From NCBI GenBank assembly GCA_947165615.1, contig CAMVBD010000047.1:1-7934 (forward strand): a stretch of 7,934 bases of DNA, written 5' to 3'. Shown here piece after piece: positions 1 through 6,141 of this stretch. This DNA comes from an uncultured Clostridia bacterium (GTDB lineage Bacteria; Bacillota; Clostridia; Oscillospirales; Acutalibacteraceae). The position numbers were made by a program, and so were the translations under genes. The first letter of the stretch is position 1. Each line of letters opens with the position of its first letter. The notes beneath the pieces were generated by a model. The model saw only the letters and a program-made list of their open reading frames with translations. It was not told the DNA's origin and made no database searches.

Positions 1-1
1 C

Positions 2-106
2 GAAAGCCGTCCGTTTATCGTGCAGAAACTGTTTGACCTGCTGGCGCTCCTGCGCAAAAACCTACTCGGCGAACTCATCTACCGCAAACTGGTGCTCGAA
101 AGATAA
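2..106 (+). CDS. C-terminal end of an unidentified protein (partial, 5' end outside window)
   Basis: An open frame enters from the left edge and ends at TAA 104-106, giving 34 residues that finish with KLVLER. The visible part is leucine-rich with interspersed Lys/Arg (QKLFDLLALLRKNLLGEL), which reads as an amphipathic helix. No motif identifies a family, and I do not recognise the protein. Reality of the gene is supported by a strong intrinsic terminator that begins only 11 bases after the stop codon and by the absence of a competing gene on the other strand here. It is convergent with the 165-residue gene at 235-732. Function cannot be inferred from this fragment. Confidence 0.55.
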   Translation, partial: ESRPFIVQKLFDLLALLRKNLLGELIYRKLVLER

Positions 107-116
107 CGGCACAGCC

Positions 117-147
117 AAAAAACGCCTCCCGCTCGGGAGGCGTTTTT
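117..147. terminator. Bidirectional intrinsic terminator between convergent genes
   Basis: The arms AAAAACGCCTCCC (118-130) and GGGAGGCGTTTTT (135-147) pair perfectly over 13 bp around the loop GCTC. A U-tract forms on either strand because the A-run and the T-run lie on opposite sides. It lies just after the plus-strand stop at 106 and downstream of the minus-strand gene ending at 235, so it can end transcripts from both sides. Confidence 0.9.
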
Positions 148-150
148 GAT

Positions 151-186
151 AAAGATGAAAGATAAAAGATGAAAGATAAAAGAAGG
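151..186. repeat. Short A/G-rich 14-bp tandem repeat
   Basis: The unit AAAGATGAAAGATA occurs at 151-164 and 165-178 without mismatch, followed by a degenerate partial copy (AAAGAAGG). It sits in the 87-base gap between the shared terminator and the stop of the minus-strand gene at 235. It contains no start codon with a usable reading frame and no promoter-like pair of boxes. The rest of the gap (187-234) holds only a small GC hairpin. A role is not apparent; it may be replication slippage or a lineage-specific intergenic repeat. Confidence 0.6.
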
Positions 187-234
187 AGTCTGCGGCGGCA
201 TGCAGTTGGCTGCTTTTTTCAGCCGCTTCGCGGC

Positions 235-732
235 TTACGCCCACGGGTCCTCGGATTTCGGCACGCGGATGTCTGCTAAAAGCAGCTGTTCCCACAGCAT
301 CCACTGGTCGCCCTTTTTGCGGAGGGTCACGGGACGGGGATTGTCCGCGCCGCCGGAGGAGAGCAGCACGTGGAAGTACGTGCCGTCAAAGGGAATGCCG
401 TCGTTTTCTTTGACCGAAATGACGTAGGGCACGTCCGGCGTGTAGTCGTTCCCGGGTATGGCGCCCGCAAAGAACGAAAAGGGCTTGTAGGTCTTGCCGC
501 CGAGACGGTCGCGCAAAAACTGGATCTCAAAGGGCGAAAGCGGTCGCGGCCCGCGCAGGAAATTCAGCATTTCATGGCAGGCGTCTTTGTCCTCCCCCCA
601 GCGGCACAGGGCGGCGGCGGTCAGCGCGGCGGTGGCGCAGGGATCGGAAAGGGCAGCCTCCGGCAGGGCCTTCAGGTCCTCCAGGGTCTTCGGCAGAGCG
701 GAAAAGGTGTAGGTCTTCGTCATGGCGGTCAC
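235..732 (-). CDS. Small conserved protein of unknown function (DUF6935-like)
   Basis: Encodes about 165 residues from GTG 732-730, or 162 from ATG 723-721; stop is TAA 237-235. There is no signal peptide or membrane segment, so it is probably cytoplasmic. The features seen are an alanine-rich helical N-terminal third, a central block EMLNFLRGPRPLSPFE followed by FLRDRLGGKTYKP, then a beta-rich half with FAGAIPGNDYTPD, SSGGADNPRPVTLRKK and WMLWEQLLLA, ending KSEDPWA. From memory, this block order and ending match the Firmicutes family labelled DUF6935, which has no assigned function; that match was not searched. The gene has its own consensus promoter and an AGAAAGGA ribosome binding site, but an 18-nt hairpin separates that site from the start. 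It follows the methyltransferase at 818-1672 with no terminator between, so read-through co-expression is also likely. Confidence 0.85.
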   Translation of the reverse strand: MTAMTKTYTFSALPKTLEDLKALPEAALSDPCATAALTAAALCRWGEDKDACHEMLNFLRGPRPLSPFEIQFLRDRLGGKTYKPFSFFAGAIPGNDYTPDVPYVISVKENDGIPFDGTYFHVLLSSGGADNPRPVTLRKKGDQWMLWEQLLLADIRVPKSEDPWA

Positions 733-734
733 CG

Positions 735-760
735 CGGCACGGGAACGTGCCGTCCTTTCT
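735..760 (-). promoter_or_regulatory. Ribosome binding site with a hairpin between it and the start codon
   Basis: Reading the minus strand, AGAAAGGA (760-753) is followed immediately by CGGCACG (752-746), loop TTCC (745-742) and CGTGCCG (741-735), a perfect 7-bp stem. GTG lies at 732-730 and an in-frame ATG at 723-721. Linear spacing from AGAAAGGA to these codons is 20 and 29 nt, too long for normal initiation. If the 18-nt hairpin folds, the effective spacing becomes 2 and 11 nt, which favours ATG 723 as the working start. This is inference from the geometry. Confidence 0.5.
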
Positions 761-775
761 TGTTTTTACAATTTC

Positions 776-804
776 AATATAACAGGTTTTCCGGCGCTTG
801 TCAA
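776..804 (-). promoter_or_regulatory. Sigma-A promoter of the DUF6935-like gene
   Basis: The minus strand has TTGACA (804-799), a 17-base spacer and TATATT (781-776), with TG one base before the -10 box (extended -10). The -35 is a perfect match to consensus. The expected transcript start is near 769, giving a leader of about 37-46 nt that contains the ribosome binding site and hairpin. The -35 box lies 13 bases beyond the stop codon of the upstream methyltransferase. Confidence 0.85.
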
Positions 805-817
805 AGGAAAAATGCGC

Positions 818-1672
818 TCAGCCCTTTTCTCCGCGCAGGATCATGGTCAGCGATACGGACGTATCCCATTGTTTTTCCCCGGCTTTATACAGCCGCACCC
901 GTTCGTCGTACTTCCGGTTGACGGCGGCGACGGCGGGGACAGCCCGTATTCCCGCGTCCATGGAGGCGATCGCTTCCAGTTCCCCCTGCCGCTCGGCCTC
1001 GATCATCAAAAGCGCCGTCTCCGGCGGGAATTTCGGCGCGTCCGGCGTCAGGTCGATGACGGCGTAGTGGGTCGTCACGTTCAAAAAACCGTGGGCCTCC
1101 ATCAGGGCGGGAAGCGCCGCCTCCGAAACGGAAAAGCGCCCGACCCCGTAGGTCTCGATCGCGTCCGGCGCGTCGGAAAGGCTTTCCCAAAAGGCCGTCT
1201 CCTCCGGCGTCGGGGCCAGACACGCCGCCGTCTGCCGGATGCCCTTTCTGGCGGACAGGCACAGGCATACGCCGCCCGTTTTCAGCACGCGGCGCTGCTC
1301 GCCCCAAAACGCGTCCGGCTCCACGTGCTCCTGCACGGTGTTCGAGACCGTCACGTCAAAGGTCCCGTCCCGGAAGGGCAGACGCGTGACGTCCGCCTCC
1401 AGAAACGTGACCCCCGGTATTTGTTTTTTCGCAAAGCCGATGAACGTCGAGTCCCGGTCCACGGCTGTGATCTCGGCGTTCGGGTACCGTCTTTTCAGCG
1501 CTTCGGCCAGCGCTCCCGGCCCGCAGCCGAGCTCCAGAATTTTCAGTTTGCGCGTTTTGTCCAGCCGGAACGCCTTTTCGTACTGCTCGAAAAACAGATC
1601 GTCAAAGCGCAGCTTCCGGCTGAGGTACAGCGTCATAACGCCCTGTACGTGGCGCGACCAGTCCGTGTTCAT
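818..1672 (-). CDS. Class I SAM-dependent methyltransferase
   Basis: Encodes 284 residues, a typical size for a soluble single-domain Rossmann-fold methyltransferase. Motif I is ILELGCGPG (residues 45-53), the acidic residue that binds the SAM ribose is in AVDRD (70-74), EADVTRLPF (92-100) is the adenine-side motif, and FDVTVSNTVQEHV (105-117) is motif IV/post-motif. This order is characteristic of the Methyltransf_11/25 group. The acceptor cannot be told: the C-terminal 150 residues, which usually set specificity, have no motif I recognise. I chose ATG 1672-1670 because GGAGG lies 5 nt upstream. An upstream in-frame start at 1705 would place that site inside the gene. It has its own promoter (1717-1745) and is followed by the DUF6935-like gene without a terminator. 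UbiE-like or small-molecule O/N-methylation are possible alternatives. Confidence 0.9.
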   Translation of the reverse strand: MNTDWSRHVQGVMTLYLSRKLRFDDLFFEQYEKAFRLDKTRKLKILELGCGPGALAEALKRRYPNAEITAVDRDSTFIGFAKKQIPGVTFLEADVTRLPFRDGTFDVTVSNTVQEHVEPDAFWGEQRRVLKTGGVCLCLSARKGIRQTAACLAPTPEETAFWESLSDAPDAIETYGVGRFSVSEAALPALMEAHGFLNVTTHYAVIDLTPDAPKFPPETALLMIEAERQGELEAIASMDAGIRAVPAVAAVNRKYDERVRLYKAGEKQWDTSVSLTMILRGEKG

Positions 1673-1677
1673 GGCGC

Positions 1678-1682
1678 CCTCC
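1678..1682 (-). promoter_or_regulatory. Strong ribosome binding site that fixes the methyltransferase start
   Basis: The minus strand reads AAAAAGGAGGGCGCC then ATG. The GGAGG core sits 5 nt before ATG 1672, whereas the upstream candidate start at 1705 has no such site. This is the reason for the shorter gene model. Confidence 0.85.
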
Positions 1683-1716
1683 TTTTTGCGGGATCCCCCG
1701 CGCATATTCCGGTTTT

Positions 1717-1745
1717 ACGATACCATTTTCCTCCGGTTTTGTCAA
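1717..1745 (-). promoter_or_regulatory. Sigma-A promoter of the methyltransferase gene
   Basis: TTGACA (1745-1740) and TATCGT (1722-1717) are separated by 17 bases, with TG one base before the -10 box. Expected start of transcription is near 1710, giving a leader of about 38 nt. Two 9-nt direct copies of AAAACCGGA (minus strand, 1740-1732 and 1716-1708) flank the -10 box. They could be a regulator site, or they could be chance. Confidence 0.75.
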
Positions 1746-1763
1746 GGGACGGTCGCATGGCCG

Positions 1764-1797
1764 AAAAAGAGCCCCGTCCGCTGACAGAGCCCTTTTT
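1764..1797 (-). terminator. Intrinsic terminator of the symporter-rhamnosidase operon (functional on minus strand only)
   Basis: In minus-strand RNA, AAAAAGGGCTCTGTC (1797-1783) pairs with GACGGGGCTCTTTTT (1778-1764) over 15 positions, three of them G-U wobbles, around the 4-nt loop AGCG. The U-run closes the stem. On the plus strand the wobble pairs become A-C mismatches, so the fold is strand-specific. It lies about 134 nt past the rhamnosidase stop and upstream of the next promoter, which fits an operon terminator. Confidence 0.65.
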
Positions 1798-1886
1798 ATG
1801 TCGGTATGCAAAGAGAGCCGGACCCGTCTTCCGCCGGTCGTTTTTCGGGCTCCGGGGCAAAGGGTATGGCGTGGATGCGGCAGGAT

Positions 1887-1929
1887 AAACACGGGCCGAA
1901 CGGCGGAGCAGAGGGGTATGCCCGTGTTT
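1887..1929. repeat. Inverted repeat just downstream of the rhamnosidase stop
   Basis: AAACACGGGC (1887-1896) and GCCCGTGTTT (1920-1929) pair perfectly over 10 bp with a 23-nt loop. It begins directly after the rhamnosidase stop at 1931. The long T-run (1927-1932) is on the plus strand; the minus strand has only three T. It is therefore a poor minus-strand terminator and may instead protect the 3' end of the message. Confidence 0.6.
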
Positions 1930-1930
1930 T

Positions 1931-3577
1931 TTATAGAGTATAACAGCCGCAGCCGACCGTCTTTTCGGTGCCGTCCGGCAGTTGGATCCTCGCCGTGCAG
2001 TTCGGCGGGATCTCGATTGTATACGTCCAGCCGGCGGCCGCTTTTCTCCAGCCGGACCGGACCGTGCCGAAAACGCTTTTGTACGCCGCTTCGGCAAACG
2101 TGAAATGCCCGCCGGGCTTCGGCGCGATCAGAAAACGGTTTTCGCCGTTCACCCGAATGCCGCACATCTCGGCAAAAAGCCATTCCACGACCGCGCCTTT
2201 GGAGTAGTGGTCCAGGCTTCCGATGCCGCCGGAAACGGCGTTCGGCCCTTCCCACGCTTCCCATACGGTGTTTGCTCCCGCCTTCGGCATGGAGAGCCAG
2301 CCGGGGATCTCCTCGTTTTCGAGAAGCTTATAGGCGAATTCGATATCGAGCTCCTGCAGCACGTAGAGGATGAGCGGTGTGGACAGAAACCCCGTTCCGA
2401 GCCGCCAGCCGTAGTTTTCGAGCGCCTTTATCAGTCTTTGCCCGGCAAAGCGCGTCTGCGCGTCGCTCAGCAAGCGGAAATACAGCGGGCGAACAAGCTT
2501 TGCCTGCCGGTCGGTGTCAAGGGAAAACCGTTTGGCTTCCACCAGCTTCTGATACCCCTTGCGCGCTTTTTCGGCAATCGTCCGGTACCGTTTTTCGTCG
2601 TCCTCTTTTTCGAGGATGCGGGCGATCTCCGCCATGCACTCCATCAGATAGACAATGTAGGCCGTGGTCTCCTCCGGATGCGGGGAAACGAAATCGGAGA
2701 CCGCAAAGGCTTTTACGTCCGCGGGCTCCGCCCACTCGCCGTAGGACTGGCCGTAGTTGGAAATGGATCGCGCGTATCGGGGGCTTATCCCGGTGTGCCT
2801 GGCGGACGGGTACCATTTTCCGAGCGTGCCGATCTTGTAGTCGGCAAACCGTTTCATCTGCTCGTAGTGCTCCTGAAGGATCGCCCTGTCGCCGTATTGC
2901 AGATACAGCCGATACGGGATCAGAACGCCGGCGTCCGACCACCCGGCGGAGCCGTCCATGGGGCGCATATAGAAATCGACGCCGCCGGTGGGCGCGATCT
3001 GCGGGAAGCAGCCGTTTTTATGCTGCGCGTCGCAGATATCGTTCACGAATTTTCGCGCGAAGGGCAGATATTGGAACAGATAACTCGCAGTCTTTACAAA
3101 GATCTGCGCGTCGCCGAGCCAGCCGTGCCGCTCCCGGGTGGGACAGTCGGTCAGCAGGTCGGCGCTGTTGTTTTCGGCAGACCGGCGCGTCGCCTCCACA
3201 AAGCGGTCCAGCAGTTCGTTGGAGGAACAAAACGCCCCGGTCTCTTCCAAATCGGAACGGACCGCGATCGCCGTGACGTCGTCGGCCGTGATCGCAAGGT
3301 CCGTGTCGATCTCCGCGTACTGAAAACCGAAAATGGCGAAGGTCGTTTTGTAAACGTTTTCGCCCTCTTTGCAGACGTAATCGATCCTCTGCAGCGGCGT
3401 TGTCTTTTTCTTGTTGACGCATTGGATGTTCTTCAGCGTCAGTTCGCCGTTTTCCAGCAGCTCGCCGCAGCGGATCGTAAGCTTTTGCCCCGCTTTGGCG
3501 TTCACCTTAAACGAGAGATAGCCGGCGATGTTCTGCCCGAAATCGAACAGCTTTTTCCCGCCCCGCGTTACGGTCAT
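1931..3577 (-). CDS. Downstream piece of the rhamnosidase, with the catalytic barrel
   Basis: The first start codon after the TAG is ATG 3577 (full-length codon 294), which has no ribosome binding site, so separate translation is doubtful. This piece holds the jelly-roll segment FDFGQNIAGYLSF (about 304-316) and then the (alpha/alpha)6 barrel. The GH78 signature DCPTRERHGWLGDA places acidic residues at D437, E442 and D449. E442 aligns with the general acid described for the Bacillus enzyme RhaB. TVWEAWEG carries E733, the position of the proposed general base, and SLDHYSKGAVVEWLF follows near the barrel end. A beta-rich C-terminal domain finishes the protein. All expected catalytic residues are intact, so the lesion at codon 208 is the only evident defect. 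Confidence 0.6.
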   Translation of the reverse strand: MTVTRGGKKLFDFGQNIAGYLSFKVNAKAGQKLTIRCGELLENGELTLKNIQCVNKKKTTPLQRIDYVCKEGENVYKTTFAIFGFQYAEIDTDLAITADDVTAIAVRSDLEETGAFCSSNELLDRFVEATRRSAENNSADLLTDCPTRERHGWLGDAQIFVKTASYLFQYLPFARKFVNDICDAQHKNGCFPQIAPTGGVDFYMRPMDGSAGWSDAGVLIPYRLYLQYGDRAILQEHYEQMKRFADYKIGTLGKWYPSARHTGISPRYARSISNYGQSYGEWAEPADVKAFAVSDFVSPHPEETTAYIVYLMECMAEIARILEKEDDEKRYRTIAEKARKGYQKLVEAKRFSLDTDRQAKLVRPLYFRLLSDAQTRFAGQRLIKALENYGWRLGTGFLSTPLILYVLQELDIEFAYKLLENEEIPGWLSMPKAGANTVWEAWEGPNAVSGGIGSLDHYSKGAVVEWLFAEMCGIRVNGENRFLIAPKPGGHFTFAEAAYKSVFGTVRSGWRKAAAGWTYTIEIPPNCTARIQLPDGTEKTVGCGCYTL

Positions 3578-3832
3578 CGTACTTTTCAGAGTCTCTTTTT
3601 CTGCGATCGGTACGTTATTGGAGGCCGTGGGCGTTACGCCGTGCGACGTGACCTTCGCAAAGCCGGAATAAGACGGCGAGGTGCGGGCGTCGACGATCTC
3701 GCCGTCCTTATTGTCCGCAAAGCGGATGGGGCCGTCGTTCGACCACCGCCAAGTTTCATCGGAAACGACCGTTTCCGTTTGCCCGTTTTCATAGGTGACT
3801 GCAACCTGCGCCAGCGGCTTCGTTTCGGTTCC

Positions 3833-4456
3833 CTACTGGTTCGTCAGCCCCCACGCGCCGCAGGACCCCCGGTACCATCCGTCGGCAAGGGCGACGGTCA
3901 GCGCGTTGTGCTCCTTCAGAAGCGCGGTAACGTCATAGGTCTGGTACTGCACTCTTTTTCTGTAATCGGTGATCCCCGGCGCCAGCGGCATCGAAACGCG
4001 TACGCCGTTGATCGACGCGCTGTAGAGTCCGCAGGCGGTGATATAAAGCCGCGCGGAGGTTATTTTTTTCTGCAGAGAGAACGTCTTTTTAAAACAGTCC
4101 ACGGGATACCGACGCTTTTTGTCGACGGCGTAAGCGCCCGTGATCCACTTTGCCCGCCAATGCGACGCCCGCAGCAGTCCCATTTCAAAAAACGCCGGCT
4201 CGCTCCATTCACCCTCGCTCCCGGTTTCATCCCAAAGCCGGATCTTAAAGCTGACCCGCTCGCCGGAAACAAGCGTCAGCGGATACATGGCGTGCATGGA
4301 ATCCGTTTCCACCTTGCCGGAATCCCACTTTTCGCTCACGATCCGGTAAGCCGTCTGCCTGACGCCGCCCTCGCAGGTCCAGAAGATACGGGGATTGGGC
4401 GTGTCGAGCCCCATCGGATCTCTCAGGTATTCCGTTCTTATGCCGACCGCCTTCAT
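3833..4456 (-). CDS. Upstream piece of the rhamnosidase (N-terminal domains only)
   Basis: This 207-residue product is what ordinary translation would make. It starts with the usual GH78 opening ([20 protein letters not shown]), an Ig-like beta domain with WDSGKVE, then the start of the Bac_rhamnosid_N module ([52 protein letters not shown]). It stops inside that module, before any catalytic residue, so the fragment should be inactive and probably unstable. The first beta domain is shorter than I expect for the family: few residues separate YRIVSE from WDSGKVE. Confidence 0.6.
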   Translation of the reverse strand: MKAVGIRTEYLRDPMGLDTPNPRIFWTCEGGVRQTAYRIVSEKWDSGKVETDSMHAMYPLTLVSGERVSFKIRLWDETGSEGEWSEPAFFEMGLLRASHWRAKWITGAYAVDKKRRYPVDCFKKTFSLQKKITSARLYITACGLYSASINGVRVSMPLAPGITDYRKRVQYQTYDVTALLKEHNALTVALADGWYRGSCGAWGLTNQ

Positions 4457-5997
4457 GCTTTACTCTCCCCGGCGTCTTTTTCACGCCGCGCGCGGATCTC
4501 CGCCTGCGCCTCGGGCAGCTTCTTTTCCACGTTCAGGAAAAAGAGGATGACGACGAGCGCCAGCCCTGTAAAAACCTCAAGCCCCAGGAAGGCGAAGGTG
4601 ATCACACTCGAAACGGCGGACGGCTGCCGAATGGCGACGGTCAGAAACCCATCCGCGGCGGGTTTCAGGTTCTCGAGCGCCACCTGCGACGCCCAGCCGT
4701 TTTCGGCGAGCTTTGCGGCGGCGTCCGCCGCGCTCCCGGCTGTGATGGGCGCAATGTAGCCCGCCTTTGCCAGCATCCAGTTGAATACGCCCGTCATGAT
4801 CCCCACCATCGCGACCGCAATGATATTGTAAATGGACATGGCGGCGCCGTCCATGCGCAGGTTCTTTTTCCATTCCAGATGATCGAGACAGTCGGCAAAC
4901 AGCGCCATAAACACATAGGCGCTCGGCAGACCGCCGATATTCTTGATGAACTGTCCGATCAGTACGATCACAAGGCTATTCGGAAAGATCCAGCAGATCA
5001 GCGACCCCACTGCGTACAGAATAAAGCCGACCAGGGTCACGTTGCGCTTGCCGAATTTCTTTGCCAGCGGCCACACGGCGAAAATGCCGATGCCCATGGG
5101 GATCCCGCCGATGACGGAGACCAGCATCTGCGTGACGCCGTCGTTATACGTTCCCAGTACGTAGTTGCAGTAGTAAACAAGGCCGAGATTCTTAAGGGTC
5201 GCCCCCACGGTGTAAATGAGGAAGTAGGCGTAGATCAGCACCATGTATTTATCTGTAAAAAGGATTTTCAGCTGCGCCGCAAAGGAGAGCTTCTTTTCCG
5301 CCGACGCGTCTTCCTCCGTTACGCGTTCTTTGGTAAAGTAGTATTCAAGCAGTGTCAGCGGCAGGGCGAGGATGGAAAGCACGGTCATCAGCGTGATCCA
5401 TTTCGATTTGTCCACGCCGATCATCGGCATAATGACCATCGGGAACACCAGCGCCACAAGAATGCCGCTCATCATGATGGTGGTGATCTGGTTGAAGACC
5501 GAAAGCCCGCCGCGCGCGACGCCGTCGCGGGTGGAAAGCGGCACCATCAGGTTGTGGCTCATGTTGAAGATCGTATAAGCGAAGGAATAGAACAGGTTGT
5601 ACGAGAGCATGACCCAGACAGCCTTCACCGTATCGCTGCTTTCGGGTACGGTAAACAGCAAAATGCCCGTCACCGGCACAAGAAAAGCCGAAAGCAGCAG
5701 CCACGGCCGCGCCTTGCCCTCCTTGGTTTTCGTCCGGTCGATGATCTGCCCCATAATGACGTTCGTGACGGCGTCGATGATCTTGGACACGATGGGAAAG
5801 ACCGTCAAAAACGCGCCGCCCCACAAGGGCGTCAGATTCAGCACGTCGGTGTAATAGACGTTAAGGTAGGTCGCCAGCACGGCGTTTAAGAGCAGCGCGC
5901 CGGCAGGGCCCAGCAGATACCCGAGCCACTTTTCGCTTTTTGTCACACGTTCGCTTTTAATGCGGCTGGCAAGCAGCGGACTGTCCATCATTTTCAC
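4453..5997 (-). CDS. GPH/MelB-type sugar:cation symporter (MFS)
   Basis: Encodes 514 residues of a polytopic inner-membrane protein with about 12 hydrophobic segments. The opening [15 protein letters not shown], then [21 protein letters not shown] and [15 protein letters not shown] (residues 71-99), is the hallmark of the glycoside-pentoside-hexuronide:cation symporter family. At the helix II cation site of MelB (Asp55 and Asp59) this protein has D75 and N79, so one acidic ligand is missing and the coupling ion may differ. An Ala-rich stretch of roughly 50 residues near the C-terminus separates the last two membrane segments and accounts for the extra length over MelB (about 470). I chose GTG 5997-5995 because AGAGGGA lies 6 nt upstream; ATG 5991 and 5988 are alternatives. 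It heads the operon and overlaps the rhamnosidase start by ATGA. A rhamnosylated glycoside is the inferred substrate. Confidence 0.9.
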   Translation of the reverse strand: MKMMDSPLLASRIKSERVTKSEKWLGYLLGPAGALLLNAVLATYLNVYYTDVLNLTPLWGGAFLTVFPIVSKIIDAVTNVIMGQIIDRTKTKEGKARPWLLLSAFLVPVTGILLFTVPESSDTVKAVWVMLSYNLFYSFAYTIFNMSHNLMVPLSTRDGVARGGLSVFNQITTIMMSGILVALVFPMVIMPMIGVDKSKWITLMTVLSILALPLTLLEYYFTKERVTEEDASAEKKLSFAAQLKILFTDKYMVLIYAYFLIYTVGATLKNLGLVYYCNYVLGTYNDGVTQMLVSVIGGIPMGIGIFAVWPLAKKFGKRNVTLVGFILYAVGSLICWIFPNSLVIVLIGQFIKNIGGLPSAYVFMALFADCLDHLEWKKNLRMDGAAMSIYNIIAVAMVGIMTGVFNWMLAKAGYIAPITAGSAADAAAKLAENGWASQVALENLKPAADGFLTVAIRQPSAVSSVITFAFLGLEVFTGLALVVILFFLNVEKKLPEAQAEIRARREKDAGESKA

Positions 5998-6015
5998 AGC
6001 GGATCCCTCTTTCTC

Positions 6016-6044
6016 TTGACAAAACACTTTTATTGCGGTACACT
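6016..6044 (+). promoter_or_regulatory. Promoter of the TetR-family regulator gene
   Basis: Plus strand: perfect TTGACA (6016-6021), 17-base spacer, TACACT (6039-6044, 4 of 6 consensus). The start would be near 6051, giving a leader of about 90 nt. It faces and overlaps the operon promoter, with only three bases between the two -10 boxes, so the two polymerases cannot bind together. Confidence 0.65.
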
Positions 6045-6065
6045 TTTATTATACAGACAAAGTGT
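6024..6065. promoter_or_regulatory. Probable TetR operator covering both divergent promoters
   Basis: ACACTTT (6040-6046) and AAAGTGT (6059-6065) form an inverted repeat with 7-nt arms and a 12-nt centre, a size suited to a TetR-family dimer. A third copy as a longer direct repeat, ACACTTTTATT, occurs at 6024-6034 and 6040-6050, 16 bp apart. The repeat covers both -10 boxes. The link to the adjacent regulator is inferred from position and symmetry. Confidence 0.6.
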
Positions 6066-6076
6066 CGGTTCTGCAA
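6048..6076 (-). promoter_or_regulatory. Promoter of the symporter-rhamnosidase operon
   Basis: Minus strand: TTGCAG (6076-6071), 17-base spacer, perfect TATAAT (6053-6048). The expected start is near 6041, with a leader of about 44 nt to GTG 5997. The -10 box lies inside the inverted repeat 6040-6065, so a bound repressor would block it. Confidence 0.75.
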
Positions 6077-6141
6077 TCATCAGTTCATGTTTATTTGGCG
6101 GCGAACCCGACAATACCGACGGAAAGTGACGGGATAATGAG

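Larger units (their letters stand above)
1931..4456 (-). pseudogene. GH78 alpha-L-rhamnosidase interrupted by one in-frame TAG
   Basis: Read through, the frame gives 841 codons from ATG 4456 to TAA 1933-1931. Glycoside hydrolase family 78 removes terminal alpha-L-rhamnose with inversion. No signal peptide is visible, so the enzyme would be cytoplasmic. TAG lies at 3835-3833 (codon 208), after GLTNQ and before GTETKPLAQV; both sides are in the same frame and belong to one family, so this is a point nonsense, not a frameshift. I recall Tyr as usual here (NQYGTE), one base from TAG. ATG overlaps the symporter stop as ATGA, and GGGGAGAG lies 6 nt upstream, so translation is coupled. The rest of the gene shows no decay. 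It could be a recent null allele, an assembly or sequencing error, or amber read-through. I am sure of the family, not of which explanation is right. Confidence 0.85.

Noticed and set aside
202..217. Plus-strand terminator (GCAG/CTGC then six T)
   Set aside because: The stem is only 4 bp and no plus-strand gene needs it after the strong terminator at 117-147.
221..235. Terminator for the 165-residue gene (AGCCGC/GCGGCT hairpin)
   Set aside because: On the minus strand the hairpin is followed by an A-run, not a U-run. The T-run is on the wrong side. The terminator at 117-147 fits better.
722..1888. A 388-codon plus-strand open frame opposite the methyltransferase
   Set aside because: Low-complexity Arg-rich translation without motifs. 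The minus strand has the SAM-binding motifs, ribosome binding site and promoter.
3577..3835. Frameshift or two separate genes explaining the split rhamnosidase
   Set aside because: The 258 bases between the two open pieces translate in the same frame into expected GH78 sequence, broken only by one TAG. No indel is needed, and the second piece has no ribosome binding site.
1982..4759. A 925-codon plus-strand open frame opposite the rhamnosidase and symporter
   Set aside because: It is rich in Arg, Gly and Pro, has no domain motifs, and is antisense to strong GH78 and GPH signatures. It is a shadow caused by GC-rich third positions.
6064..6111. Regulatory stem-loop in the regulator leader (GTCGGTTC with GAACCCGAC)
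   Set aside because: The 8-nt arms need a bulged C and enclose a 31-nt loop. This is too weak to call without comparative support.
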